Positions 1 to 7,907 are shown, counted from the first letter of the stretch. The stretch is DNA of 64,000 nt from Formosa algae (GCF_001439665.1 NZ_LMAK01000007.1:1-64000), one strand, 5' to 3'. The notes: generated by a model not told the origin, from the sequence alone. Numbers and translations: made by a program.

Positions 1-30
1 GGCTAACTTAAGATACACAATCACGTTAAC
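1..30 (+). repeat. attC-like repeat, copy A (partial, cut by window edge)
   Basis: The first 30 bases contain GCTAACTTAAGA and CACGTTAAC. These match the ends of the better preserved copies at 1060-1170, 2361-2470 and 7908-8043. Only the right part is in the window. Its GTTAAC core lies about 25 bp before the next gene, the same arrangement as at copy B. The assignment to the family is inference from these short matches. Confidence 0.45.
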
Positions 31-49
31 AACAAGCAAACAAAAATCC

Positions 50-1054
50 GTGAGAGCATTAAAGTTTTTAATAATAATAATAATATTCATTTTGACTTCT
101 TGTAATCAAGAAAAAAAGTCTGAATTCTCAATAAATGGAACTACCAACAAATTGAAAAATGGAACAGTCTTGTATCTGTTTGACACTTCAAAAGAGAAAA
201 TTATTGATTCTGTAACGTTGCAGAACAATAAATTCAATTTTACAACCAATTTGCAAAACTATCCTTTTCTTGCTGTTTTAAGAAACAAGGATAATTCGCT
301 ATACAAAAGGCTTTGGTTAGAAAATAGGCCAATGATATTTAATGCGTCAAACCGAAATTTCAAAAATGCCGAGATTCTTGGTTCTGATTCTGAAACAGAG
401 TATAATAATCTATATAAAGCAGTTGACACGCTTCCAAGAAAGGAACGTGAAAAATTATTAACAGAATTTATAAAAAGTAATTCTGACAACATTTTAGGTT
501 CTTACGTTCTTGCTGAATGGTATATTTCGTGGAAAAAAGAACGAACAGAACCATTATTCAATCAGTTCTCTGAAAAGAATAAGAATTCGATTTACGGCAA
601 AGAAATTCGAAAATATATTGAGTCAACCCAAAATCCAAAAATTGGAGAAAAATATGTGGATTTTGAAAGTACGGACCAATATGGCAAAAAAAACAAACTT
701 TCAGAAATTAAAGGGAAATTAACTCTTTTAGAATTTTGGGCAAGTTGGTGCGCACCTTGTAGAAAGGATAATAAAAATTTAGTTGATTATTACAATGAAT
801 ATAACTCTTTAGGATTTGAAATTTTTCAAGTATCATTGGATGACAGTAATGAAAAATGGTCAGAGGCTATAAAACAAGATAGTCTTCAATGGACTAATGT
901 GAGCGAATTGAAAGGGTGGAAAAATAACGGTGCAATGATTTACGGTATAAATTTACTTCCAACCAATTATTTGATTGACGAAAAAGGAATTATAATTAGC
1001 AAAGATTTACGAGGAGAAAAACTGAAACAAAAAATAATAGAAATTCTTGAATAA
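50..1054 (+). CDS. TlpA-like thioredoxin lipoprotein (thiol-disulfide oxidoreductase)
   Basis: This 334-residue protein has a lipoprotein signal peptide (hydrophobic core at residues 5-16, lipobox LTSC), so it should be anchored in the envelope facing the periplasm. Residues ~25-105 look like the DUF4369 domain common in Bacteroidota TlpA proteins. Residues ~195-334 are a thioredoxin fold with the redox motif WCAPC (Cys234 and Cys237) and a cis-proline segment LLPTNY. The family reduces or rearranges disulfides of exported proteins. The start is GTG at 50, chosen because the signal peptide begins there. The gene lies alone between two attC-like repeats, with its stop directly before copy B, so it reads as a single-gene cassette. 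Its substrate cannot be told from the sequence. Confidence 0.88.
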   Translation: MRALKFLIIIIIFILTSCNQEKKSEFSINGTTNKLKNGTVLYLFDTSKEKIIDSVTLQNNKFNFTTNLQNYPFLAVLRNKDNSLYKRLWLENRPMIFNASNRNFKNAEILGSDSETEYNNLYKAVDTLPRKEREKLLTEFIKSNSDNILGSYVLAEWYISWKKERTEPLFNQFSEKNKNSIYGKEIRKYIESTQNPKIGEKYVDFESTDQYGKKNKLSEIKGKLTLLEFWASWCAPCRKDNKNLVDYYNEYNSLGFEIFQVSLDDSNEKWSEAIKQDSLQWTNVSELKGWKNNGAMIYGINLLPTNYLIDEKGIIISKDLRGEKLKQKIIEILE

Positions 1055-1059
1055 TGCCA

Positions 1060-1170
1060 GTTGCTATCACCATATAAAATTTATTGCTAGTCCTCACAGA
1101 CTTTATATTCGGTTTGTATTTGCTAAATTAGTTGCTGAAACACGCAACAAACCATATACAAACACGTTAC
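1060..1170 (+). repeat. attC-like imperfect palindrome, copy B
   Basis: This element fills the gap between two genes. Its left arm (CCATATAAAATTTATTGC, 1070-1087) is an imperfect inverted match to its right arm (GCAACAAACCATATA, 1144-1158). The interior holds TTTATATTCGGTTTGTATT, which is identical in copy C and one base different in copy D. It begins with GTTGCT and ends with CGTTAC, 20 bp before the next ATG. Size, symmetry and position between codirectional genes resemble integron attC sites, although the strict GTTRRRY core is not matched. Confidence 0.7.
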
Positions 1171-1185
1171 CACCAATTACAAAAT

Positions 1186-2355
1186 ATGACGAAACTGAAA
1201 TTCATATATCTTTTTTTTATTCTATTAATTTTAGGTTGTGAAACCGAGAAAAAAAACACCCAAAATAACCTAATCGGAAAATGGAGTAAAATTGAAAAAG
1301 TAGAGGATAATGATTATCCACCACCACCAGGTTTTAACAGACCTTTTGGTATTGGGTTTACAGAAGATAAAATTGAATTATTTAATGGATTTCAAAGATA
1401 TGACCAAGATTCGGTTACAGGAAAACGACAACTGAATTACAAAGGAACATTTACTGACTATAAAGTTAAAAACGATAGTATTTTCATTCTAAATCCATTT
1501 AATGAAAATTGGGAGTTTAAATGGAAGATTAAAGGGCAATTAAACGATACATTAATTCTTACAAAAAATAACACGACTTTCATTAAACTTCAAAGAATAA
1601 AAGAGAAAAAGAGCAACTCATTTGACCAAATTATATTCTCAAGTTCTGGTTGTTATGGTTCTTGCCCGATAATCGACATTTCAATAAATAATAAAAACAA
1701 AATATATTTTCAAGGAGAAGGCTATGTAAAACCATTAGGATTTTACGAATCCTTAATTGATAGTATTAAAACTGATTACATATTTTCAAAGTTTGCGAAA
1801 GCAAATATTGACAGTTTAAAAAATGAATATGCAGTTGGACATACAGATGATGAAAGTATTACAACAACATTTGTGAAAAATGGACAAATAATCAAGACGA
1901 TTCACGATTATGGAAAAGCAGGTCCTAAAGAATTAATTTGGGCTTATGTTCCAATCCAAAATTTACATACAGAAATTGAACTAGATAGTATAGAAAATGA
2001 TGAACCTTTTTACCCTAAACTACATTACTACACTTTCGTAAAAGATTCGAAAATATTACGATTAGAAAAATCAGAAAGCTTCTTTTTATGGACAGAAATA
2101 AAAGACTCTAAAATAGTTAACACAAAATTTAATTCTAAATATTCTATTGGCTTTAGAGGCAACTATACGTATTGGGGAGCTGACCCAAACGAAAAAAGAA
2201 AACACCTGTATGAATTGGATAAAATTGAATCTGATGGGAAATTATTTAAGTTTTCATTCAAAGACCAAAAATCAATAACATATGATTTAGATTACGATTT
2301 TATCGAAAGAAATTATAAAGAAACTGATTTTAAGAATAAAACGAAATTCGATTAA
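1186..2355 (+). CDS. DUF6438-domain lipoprotein
   Basis: This is a predicted 389-residue lipoprotein (hydrophobic residues 5-15, lipobox LILGC). ATG at 1186 is preferred over an in-frame ATG at 1132, because the 1132 start would put part of the repeat into the protein and bury the signal peptide. Residues ~149-265 match the DUF6438 pattern: a CYGSC motif (Cys156, Cys160), a short strand-rich segment with GEGYV, then HTDDESITTTF and an IKTIHDYG strand. The first ~140 residues look like a lipocalin-type or TIGR03067-like strand-rich domain (starts with IGKWSKIE). No function is known for DUF6438. The gene is flanked by repeat copies B and C, as expected for a single-gene cassette. Confidence 0.85.
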   Translation: MTKLKFIYLFFILLILGCETEKKNTQNNLIGKWSKIEKVEDNDYPPPPGFNRPFGIGFTEDKIELFNGFQRYDQDSVTGKRQLNYKGTFTDYKVKNDSIFILNPFNENWEFKWKIKGQLNDTLILTKNNTTFIKLQRIKEKKSNSFDQIIFSSSGCYGSCPIIDISINNKNKIYFQGEGYVKPLGFYESLIDSIKTDYIFSKFAKANIDSLKNEYAVGHTDDESITTTFVKNGQIIKTIHDYGKAGPKELIWAYVPIQNLHTEIELDSIENDEPFYPKLHYYTFVKDSKILRLEKSESFFLWTEIKDSKIVNTKFNSKYSIGFRGNYTYWGADPNEKRKHLYELDKIESDGKLFKFSFKDQKSITYDLDYDFIERNYKETDFKNKTKFD

Positions 2356-2360
2356 AAACA

Positions 2361-2470
2361 GGTGTTAACACCATATAAAATTTATTACTACTGCAAGCCT
2401 ATTTACAAAAGTCCTCACAGATTTTATATTCGGTTTGTATTTGCTAACTTAGTTGCTTAACCATACAACT
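2361..2470 (+). repeat. attC-like imperfect palindrome, copy C (right arm decayed)
   Basis: The element starts with the perfect palindrome GGTGTTAACACC, 5 bp after the preceding stop codon. It keeps the CCATATAAAATTTATT arm and the interior TTTATATTCGGTTTGTATT. The right arm is degraded: after AGTTGCTTAA only CCATACAACT remains, so the terminal GTTA core is lost. It is inserted at the same relative place as copies B and D, between two genes on the + strand. Confidence 0.68.
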
Positions 2471-2514
2471 ATTCTCACTCCATACCATTAAGTATAATTA
2501 GAGCAACTCATATA

Positions 2515-3717
2515 ATGAAATATTGGACATTTATAATCATAATTCTCTTCACTACAAATTGCACAAATAAAATGAACCTACAATCTATTCCATATAACAA
2601 TCAATTAAAAAAGGTGAAGTTTAAAGATATTGCATTCCATATCGTTTCATTTGAAGAAATTCCTAAACCGTATTTTAAAGATAATTCTCATCATAAAAGT
2701 GCAACAGCAAGACACTACAAATCTTATGACACAATGGGGTTTAGAGACCTTTTATTGGACCAACTATCAAGCTCCTTAAAAAATAAGGTTTTAAAATTAT
2801 TCATTATTACACCAAAAAGCGAAGGATTACCTTATGATGCTTTCGCCTATTTATCTAATAAGGAAATAGTTGGCATACAGTTCGAAAATAAAGGAAATTT
2901 CAAATTATGGATGGATTTAATATTCGAGAAACAATATCAAAAACTTGAAGAATATAAAAATAATGGTCAATTTGAAAAACAGGCGGAACTCAATCCAAAT
3001 CCACAGTTTATGCTTACTCTAGGAAAAGGTCAATTTTCCCAAAACTGGGTAAATTCAGGGATGTTAATAGATATAAAACCTTATGAAAATACTGGAGCAT
3101 TTTTACACAAAGAAGCACCCAAGCAATACAATGAAGTAAAAATTGCTAAAGAGAAGCAAAACTATCTTAAAAAATACATTAAAACCAATAGCGACCATCT
3201 TGATGAAGATCATTTACAGAAATTGTTTGTCGAATATATTGATAAAAAAAATCTAAAACCAAACGCACCTAAAAATAACGAGAACATTTATAAGGATTTT
3301 GAATCCTTAGCTAACTATAAATTTCCCCAAGAATTAAAAACACTTCTCACTACTCACAATGGTATCGAAAACTCAGGTTTTTTAACTGCTGAACACATAG
3401 TAACGGAATGGAAAAATTGGAAAGAAATTTATGATGATGTTAATTGGATGCTTATTGATTTAACAGGCAACAGCCAACCAGATGGGAGAAAAACCGTTGG
3501 TATGTATACTAATCCTTATTGGGTTCCTTTTTACAGTACCGGTGAGGGGAACTTCATTGCTATAGATTATGCACCAGGAAGTAAAGGAAAATCTGGGCAA
3601 ATCATCGCTTTTGGGGCTGACGAAACTAAAATTAGGTTTATAGCTGAGAATATGATTGATTTTTTACAGCAACTTACAGCAGGAAATGATGTTTTGAATA
3701 ACGGATTTGAAAAATAA
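2515..3717 (+). CDS. Putative lipoprotein with C-terminal SUKH (SMI1/KNR4) domain
   Basis: The 400-residue product starts with a signal-peptide-like stretch ending at Cys16 (TTNC), so it may be a lipoprotein, although the lipobox is weak. Residues ~30-250 are not recognised. Residues ~255-395 resemble the SMI1/KNR4 (SUKH) fold: FPQELKTLLTTHNG near the start, a WVPFYSTGEGNFIAID strand pair, and a final IRFIAENMIDFLQQL helix. SUKH proteins often act as immunity proteins against polymorphic toxins, but no toxin gene is visible nearby. The gene follows repeat copy C and ends 354 bp before ribB. A role in immunity is inference from the family only. Confidence 0.72.
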   Translation: MKYWTFIIIILFTTNCTNKMNLQSIPYNNQLKKVKFKDIAFHIVSFEEIPKPYFKDNSHHKSATARHYKSYDTMGFRDLLLDQLSSSLKNKVLKLFIITPKSEGLPYDAFAYLSNKEIVGIQFENKGNFKLWMDLIFEKQYQKLEEYKNNGQFEKQAELNPNPQFMLTLGKGQFSQNWVNSGMLIDIKPYENTGAFLHKEAPKQYNEVKIAKEKQNYLKKYIKTNSDHLDEDHLQKLFVEYIDKKNLKPNAPKNNENIYKDFESLANYKFPQELKTLLTTHNGIENSGFLTAEHIVTEWKNWKEIYDDVNWMLIDLTGNSQPDGRKTVGMYTNPYWVPFYSTGEGNFIAIDYAPGSKGKSGQIIAFGADETKIRFIAENMIDFLQQLTAGNDVLNNGFEK

Positions 3718-3999
3718 CTTTGCCCATACGGCATATTAGAAAGAGCGGTTTTAAGTCTAAACTAAAGTATAAACATAAAACTAAGGTCTCTGTTTTTATA
3801 AAAATTAGTATTTCAAAATCCGCTACTACTCCTATACTAGACCATAAGCTTTAATATCTAAAAAATTAACCATACATAAAGCACTGCTATTAATTACACC
3901 TCATTCTCTCTACACTCATTTCTCTTACTAATAACACTCTATCCTTTTATAACGTATAAATAAAGGTTCTCTTAAGAGTATATTAAATAAATTAATTTA

Positions 4000-4013
4000 T
4001 TGACTTACGTCAA
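4000..4013. promoter_or_regulatory. Crp/Fnr-type operator TTGAC-N4-GTCAA
   Basis: TTGACTTACGTCAA is a perfect 5-bp inverted repeat with a 4-bp spacer, the layout of Fnr boxes (TTGAT-N4-ATCAA). Its centre (4006.5) is about 41 bp upstream of the start site predicted from the -7 element TAATTTTG at 4036-4043. That is the class II activator position. A Crp/Fnr-family regulator is encoded right after ribB, so feedback control is likely but inferred. Confidence 0.65.
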
Positions 4014-4035
4014 ATAATTTGGTTTAAAACAGTAT

Positions 4036-4043
4036 TAATTTTG
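4036..4043 (+). promoter_or_regulatory. Bacteroidota -7 promoter element for ribB
   Basis: TAATTTTG matches the Bacteroidota primary-sigma -7 consensus TANNTTTG and lies 29 bp before the ribB ATG. A TTTG at 4018-4021 is closer than the usual -33 spacing (14 instead of about 19-20 bp). This suggests a weak -33 that depends on the overlapping activator site. Confidence 0.55.
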
Positions 4044-4071
4044 CTTATCAAAAAACTAAAACAATTTTAAA

Positions 4072-4734
4072 ATGCAATTAGCAGAATTACATACAATACA
4101 AACAATTAATACCGAAAGTCAACAACTGTTAGAAAAAGCCCTACTACACCTTCAAAACGGAAATGGAATCATTTTAATGGATGACGAAGACAGAGAAAAT
4201 GAAGGCGATTTAATCTTCTCTGCACATAGCATGACTATAAACCAAATGGCACTTATGATTAGAAAATGCAGTGGAATTGTTTGTCTTTGTTTACCAAATA
4301 CTAAAGCAGATGCATTAGAATTACCTTATATGGTAGAAGAAAATACCAGTAGTTACCAAACCCCTTTTACCATTTCAATAGAAGCAAAGGAAGGTGTTAC
4401 TACAGGGGTTTCTGCTAAAGATAGACTAACAACCATTATAGCGGCTTGTAAAGAAAATGCCCATAGTAGCGATTTAGCAAAACCAGGTCATGTCTTTCCT
4501 TTAAGAGCAAAAAACAATGGTGTTTTTGAAAGAAAAGGACATACGGAAGGTAGTGTAGATATAATGAAATTAGCAGGTTTAAAACCAGAAGCTGTACTGT
4601 GTGAATTAATGAATGATGATGGAACAATGGCAAAAATGGACACCATTTTAGACTTTGCAGATGAGCATAATTTGATAGTGTTATCTATACAGGATATTAT
4701 TCATTATCGTAAATTTGTAAGAGACTACAAATAG
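4072..4734 (+). CDS. ribB: 3,4-dihydroxy-2-butanone 4-phosphate synthase
   Basis: RibB converts ribulose 5-phosphate to 3,4-dihydroxy-2-butanone 4-phosphate and formate, the four-carbon precursor in riboflavin synthesis. The 220-residue length fits a stand-alone RibB. The acidic active-site loop [11 protein letters not shown] is at residues 37-47, and the metal/substrate motif [13 protein letters not shown] lies in the C-terminal third. There is no GTP cyclohydrolase II domain, although Bacteroidota often carry a fused RibBA elsewhere. The stop TAG at 4732-4734 is directly followed by the ATG of a Crp/Fnr regulator at 4735, so the two are cotranscribed. The operator 60 bp upstream suggests conditional expression. 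This may be a second, regulated RibB copy. Confidence 0.95.
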   Translation: MQLAELHTIQTINTESQQLLEKALLHLQNGNGIILMDDEDRENEGDLIFSAHSMTINQMALMIRKCSGIVCLCLPNTKADALELPYMVEENTSSYQTPFTISIEAKEGVTTGVSAKDRLTTIIAACKENAHSSDLAKPGHVFPLRAKNNGVFERKGHTEGSVDIMKLAGLKPEAVLCELMNDDGTMAKMDTILDFADEHNLIVLSIQDIIHYRKFVRDYK

Positions 4735-5316
4735 ATGACAGATACTCTAGCACTCACTAATTTTATAAAAAAGAATATAAATATTGATGATGAAGATTTA
4801 AAAATCGTGTTGTCTTATTTTAAAACAATTAAAAAAAATAAAAACGACATTTTACTGTCCCATGGAAAGAATAGTCAGGTGAGTTATTTCGTAAAAAAAG
4901 GCTGTCTAAGACTATTTTACATTAATGAGGAAGGAAAAGACGTCACACGTTACATCGCCTTCGAGAATCAATTTGCAACAGAACTAGTGAGTTTTATCAC
5001 CAATGAACCTGCACAAGAAACAATTCAGGTTATTGAAAACAGTGAACTTCTATACATCACTCACGATGATTTTAGACATCTTATGACCATTGTCCCAAAA
5101 TGGAAAGATTTTTATAGCATCTATTTAGAAAAAGCTTATGTCAATAATGCGAAGAGATTAATCTCTTTTACTACACTAGATGCATCAGAAAGATACAAGC
5201 AATTATTCAAGATAAATCCAAATATTGTAAAGCGTTTACCTAACAAAATTGTAGCTTCTTATATTAATATATCACATGAAACATTAAGTAGGATAAAGTC
5301 TAAAATCTTATACTAA
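4735..5316 (+). CDS. Crp/Fnr-family transcriptional regulator
   Basis: This 193-residue protein has an N-terminal cyclic-nucleotide-binding-like jelly roll (residues ~25-110, motif SYFVKKGCLRLFYINEEGKDVTRYI split around turns). The short C-terminal helix-turn-helix (~165-190, ASYINISHETLSRIK) is typical of Bacteroidota members. It lacks the N-terminal cysteine cluster of true FNR, with one Cys in total, so it is probably not an Fe-S oxygen sensor. The ligand is unknown. It starts directly after the ribB stop and should be cotranscribed with it. The TTGAC-N4-GTCAA box upstream of ribB is the obvious candidate binding site, giving an autoregulated ribB-regulator unit. Binding is inferred. Confidence 0.88.
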   Translation: MTDTLALTNFIKKNINIDDEDLKIVLSYFKTIKKNKNDILLSHGKNSQVSYFVKKGCLRLFYINEEGKDVTRYIAFENQFATELVSFITNEPAQETIQVIENSELLYITHDDFRHLMTIVPKWKDFYSIYLEKAYVNNAKRLISFTTLDASERYKQLFKINPNIVKRLPNKIVASYINISHETLSRIKSKILY

Positions 5317-5673
5317 AAAATAAAAATATGCAGTTAAAAAACAAAAGTAAACCGCTCTAGTTTTATACAAAAACAGATCTTTAAGAAACAGCATATATCA
5401 ACCTTAATTGAGATTTGGTAACTCCTAACACTGCATATCGCCTACTCTAAATCATTTAATTACGGCTTTCCAGTAATTACATTACAATAAATTATCTTAC
5501 TTTTAAGATTATAACACTAACAAATAGTCTTTACGGGATAAACACATGTTTATTTCGTATAAAAGGAGTTGTGTGTAATGTAAGAGAAACTTTATGCTCA
5601 CAAAATAAAAAATGAATAAAATTGAATTTGGAATAAAATTTGTATTATATTAGACACACTAAAACTTCTCATT
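5317..5673. other. Gene-free interval with hairpin and inverted-repeat boundary
   Basis: No reading frame worth calling is present in these 357 bp. There is a perfect 7-bp-arm hairpin ATAAACA-CA-TGTTTAT at 5538-5553, and the left copy of a 14-bp inverted repeat (GTTGTGTGTAATGT, 5568-5581) whose partner lies after the next two genes. The rest is AT-rich with no clear promoter match. Confidence 0.45.
5568..5581 (+). repeat. Left copy of 14-bp inverted repeat bounding a two-gene unit
   Basis: GTTGTGTGTAATGT here is the reverse complement of ACACTACACACAAC at 6627-6640 with one mismatch (13 of 14). The pair brackets the genes at 5674 and 5884 about as tightly as possible on the right side (5 bp after the stop). 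Confidence 0.6.
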
Positions 5674-5880
5674 ATGACTACTATATTTGAAAGAAAACCT
5701 AAAAAAGAAACTGACTTTGATAAAATCAAGGTTACTTCTAATGGAACTTTTTTTATGAAAAGTGGAGATATTTTTGATGATAAAGACAAATCTTTGAAGT
5801 TAATAGCTAAATTGAGAAATTCAGTAAAAGTTCATAATAAAAGACCTGGAGCTGTTGTCAGAGTATCAAAACGCAAATAA
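5674..5880 (+). CDS. Small basic protein of unknown function
   Basis: The 68-residue product is lysine/arginine-rich, has no signal peptide or membrane segment, and ends VVRVSKRK. I do not recognise a family. The gene is 3 bp upstream of the membrane-protein gene at 5884, so the two form a transcription unit. The unit is bracketed by a 14-bp inverted repeat, and an IS110-type element lies just beyond. The ATG at 5674 is the only reasonable start. A small soluble partner for the membrane protein is plausible but not shown. Confidence 0.62.
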   Translation: MTTIFERKPKKETDFDKIKVTSNGTFFMKSGDIFDDKDKSLKLIAKLRNSVKVHNKRPGAVVRVSKRK

Positions 5881-5883
5881 TAA

Positions 5884-6621
5884 ATGCCAAAATTTGACTT
5901 ACTCTTATTACCATTACTAGGAGGCTATATATTTTTAATAACATTTTTTCTTACAAGATTTTATCATCAAAGAATAGAAAGACAAAGGCTGATATTTAAT
6001 TCTTCGATTTTAGCAGTTGCTTTGTCCTTATTAATGTTAGGAGTAGACGAATTTATTTTAAAAAAGTTTTTTCTTAATTTCAGAGAGACAATCGGTAAAA
6101 TCAATCCTATTGAGTATGAAGGGTTGAATCAATCCTTATTCATCTTTTTATCTTCATTCCCTTTAGCTAAACTTCTAAATTTTTTATTACCAAAAAAACT
6201 TGCTTTAAAATACGTTGTAAACAAATGGGGCAGTGATTTTGAAAAACTTTTTTGGACTTCATTACAATCTAAGGATGATGAAGACAAGCTTCTAATGGTA
6301 ACTACTAAAAGTAATAAGGTCTATGTTGGTTATGTCAATCAAATTTCAGAACCTATTGGCAGTTCTTATATAACTATAATCCCAAACTTTAGTGGTTATA
6401 GAGATAAAGAAACTCAGGAGTTTACAGTTACTACAGATTATTTAAATGTTTTAGAACATTATATAAACATCGGACAGCAAAACCAAATCGACAAAAAAAT
6501 GGGAATCATAATTCCATTAACTGAAATTTGTATGGTTTCTAAATTTATTTCGGAAATTTTTGACAGATTTAATTATAATGAAAATGATGAAGATATTGCT
6601 GAAAATGAAAATACAGAATAA
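5884..6621 (+). CDS. Membrane protein, DUF6338-like
   Basis: The 245-residue protein has three hydrophobic segments: residues ~5-22, ~40-58, and a shorter one at ~83-105. A soluble C-terminal half follows. Residues ~130-225 form a strand-rich region with LLMVTTKSNKVYVGYV, then ITIIPNFSGYRDKETQEF and IIIPLTEICMV, which resembles the DUF6338 family. The tail is very acidic (ENDEDIAENENTE). The ATG lies 3 bp after the stop of the small gene at 5674. The pair sits in accessory DNA between inverted repeats, next to a transposase and cassette-like repeats. This is the sort of place where defence or stress genes occur, but nothing in the protein shows such a role. Confidence 0.68.
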   Translation: MPKFDLLLLPLLGGYIFLITFFLTRFYHQRIERQRLIFNSSILAVALSLLMLGVDEFILKKFFLNFRETIGKINPIEYEGLNQSLFIFLSSFPLAKLLNFLLPKKLALKYVVNKWGSDFEKLFWTSLQSKDDEDKLLMVTTKSNKVYVGYVNQISEPIGSSYITIIPNFSGYRDKETQEFTVTTDYLNVLEHYINIGQQNQIDKKMGIIIPLTEICMVSKFISEIFDRFNYNENDEDIAENENTE

Positions 6622-6626
6622 ATAAA

Positions 6627-6640
6627 ACACTACACACAAC
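6627..6640 (-). repeat. Right copy of 14-bp inverted repeat
   Basis: ACACTACACACAAC pairs with 5568-5581 (13 of 14 bases). It lies directly between the end of the membrane-protein gene and the IS110-type transposase. Confidence 0.6.
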
Positions 6641-6673
6641 AAAGTACTGTGGTAAAAAACAAGTAAAACTACA

Positions 6674-7603
6674 TTAATTTTTCACTAAAGTACTTCTATG
6701 TGAATCATCATAAACTAACCCAGATTTTGCTATGGCAAATGCTTGTTTTAATAGCTTATTACAGACTGCAATTAATGCGAGTTTTTTACTCTTTCCCTTA
6801 GCCACTATTCGCTCATAAATTTCTCTGCATGCTTTGTTATATTTACATGCATTAAAACTGCACATAAATAACAAGCTCCGTAGCTTTTGGTTCCCTATTT
6901 TACTAATCCGTGGACGACCAGTTACACTGCTTCCACTCTTCCTAATCACAGGTGTTAATCCGGCATAACTACATAATTCACTGCCGCTTGTAAAACGTTC
7001 AAACCCGTCTGTTAATACCACCAACATCAAAGAGGTTTTTGCTCCAATTCCTGGTATACTTTTTAAACGTGTTAAGACATCTTGATGCACTTCTTTTACT
7101 AATATAATAAGTTTGTCTTCTAAGGTTTTAATCTCTTTCTGAACTTGCTTTAAACTTCGTTTTAGAGAACTTACAACCACTTTACTTGGATTACCTAAAA
7201 CAGCTTCTCCATGTAATTTATTTTTCAACATAGTCGTCTGTTTTGTATACACAGCAAGGAGTCTGGTCATTTGTAGACATTCTGTTTGATGTTTAGAATT
7301 ACCCTTCCACAGCTTTAATTCTACTTGTTTGGCGTATTCACAGATAAGTTTAGAATCGCTCTTATCGGTCTTGATCTTAGACAACTTCATCTGTATAAAT
7401 CGCTTCACTGATAAGGGATTTTCTACGGAGACTTTTATCCCTGATTCCAATAAATAATAGGCCAATTGATAATGATAATACCCTGTGGCTTCCATCACAC
7501 AATAGCTATCACTTCCTAGAAGTTTTACAAACTTTCTAAAACCTGAAATCGTGTTTTTAAATTGGTAATAATTACCATCGGAATCTGTGACATCGAAAAC
7601 CAA
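6674..7603 (-). pseudogene. IS110-family transposase, 5' end out of frame
   Basis: The protein matches the DEDD (RuvC-like) N-domain plus C-terminal transposase_20 domain of IS110. The C-terminal half shows LKSIPGIGAKTSLMLV, then ELCSYAGLTPVIRKSGSS and a KIGNQKLRSLLF segment with the conserved serine region. The open frame without a stop begins at 7618 (Ile-Asp-Ile-Ser-His-Leu), which contains the family's first catalytic Asp, but no ATG/GTG/TTG precedes it in frame. The ATG at 7626 is one frame off and stops after five codons. The first usable start (TTG, 7603) would drop that Asp. A small 5' deletion probably disabled the gene, although a sequencing error or rare ATT start is possible. Confidence 0.75.
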
Positions 7604-7639
7604 ATGGCTTATGTCAATTTATTCATGTTTTATTATTTT

Positions 7640-7900
7640 TTTAATAGGTATTCATGATGTGCTTCGCAGTTCAAAATATTTAATATCTTTATTCATAATA
7701 AAATATGTTTTGAAAGTACCACTACGCGAGTTTCAACGACTTAAAATCGAGGTCTTATAGCCTCATAGAACTGTTCGAAATCTGTGTAGAAAAAGAGAGG
7801 GGATTTTCAATGTTGACGAGATCTGTAGTCTCTGCGTATATATTAACCTTACTCCTCTCTTTTGTGCTTTCTTTTTATAGATCTTAATTTAGTACTTTTT
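7640..7900 (-). ncRNA. Candidate IS110 bridge RNA region
   Basis: The noncoding region upstream of an IS110-group transposase is where known bridge RNAs are made. Here it contains a perfect 10-bp long-range stem (AAAAGAGAGG at 7791-7800 with CCTCTCTTTT at 7854-7863) around a 53-nt loop, which holds a smaller GAGA/TCTC hairpin. A GAGG/CCTC hairpin lies near 7750-7765. These could be the guide stem-loops. The assignment rests on position and pairing only; no donor or target loop has been matched to flanks. Confidence 0.3.
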
Positions 7901-7907
7901 ATTAAAA

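Larger units (their letters stand above)
3718..4071 (+). promoter_or_regulatory. ribB upstream region
   Basis: This 354-bp AT-rich stretch has no credible reading frame. Its last 75 bp hold a Fnr-like operator (4000-4013) and a TANNTTTG -7 element (4036-4043). No FMN riboswitch signature (the conserved RFN stems) could be found upstream of ribB, so the gene does not seem to be flavin-sensed at the RNA level. Confidence 0.5.
6641..7907 (-). mobile_element. IS110-family insertion sequence (approximate limits)
   Basis: The interval holds one IS110-family transposase gene on the - strand, with ~33 bp on its 3' side and ~290 bp of noncoding sequence on its 5' side. The long noncoding stretch upstream of the transposase is the arrangement of the IS110 group, where it encodes the bridge RNA. 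IS110 elements usually lack terminal inverted repeats and target duplications, so the ends cannot be fixed by eye. I set them by the neighbouring inverted repeat (6640) and the attC-like copy D (7908). The element directly abuts copy D. Confidence 0.6.

Noticed and set aside
1047-1241. 64-residue + strand frame over repeat copy B
   Set aside because: It is made of repeat sequence and the start of the next gene in another frame.
3718-4071. FMN riboswitch upstream of ribB
   Set aside because: The conserved RFN segments could not be found. The region has an operator and promoter element instead.
6641-7907. IS1111-group element with subterminal inverted repeats
   Set aside because: No clear short inverted repeat pair could be located near both likely ends, and the longer noncoding region is upstream of the gene, which favours the IS110 group.
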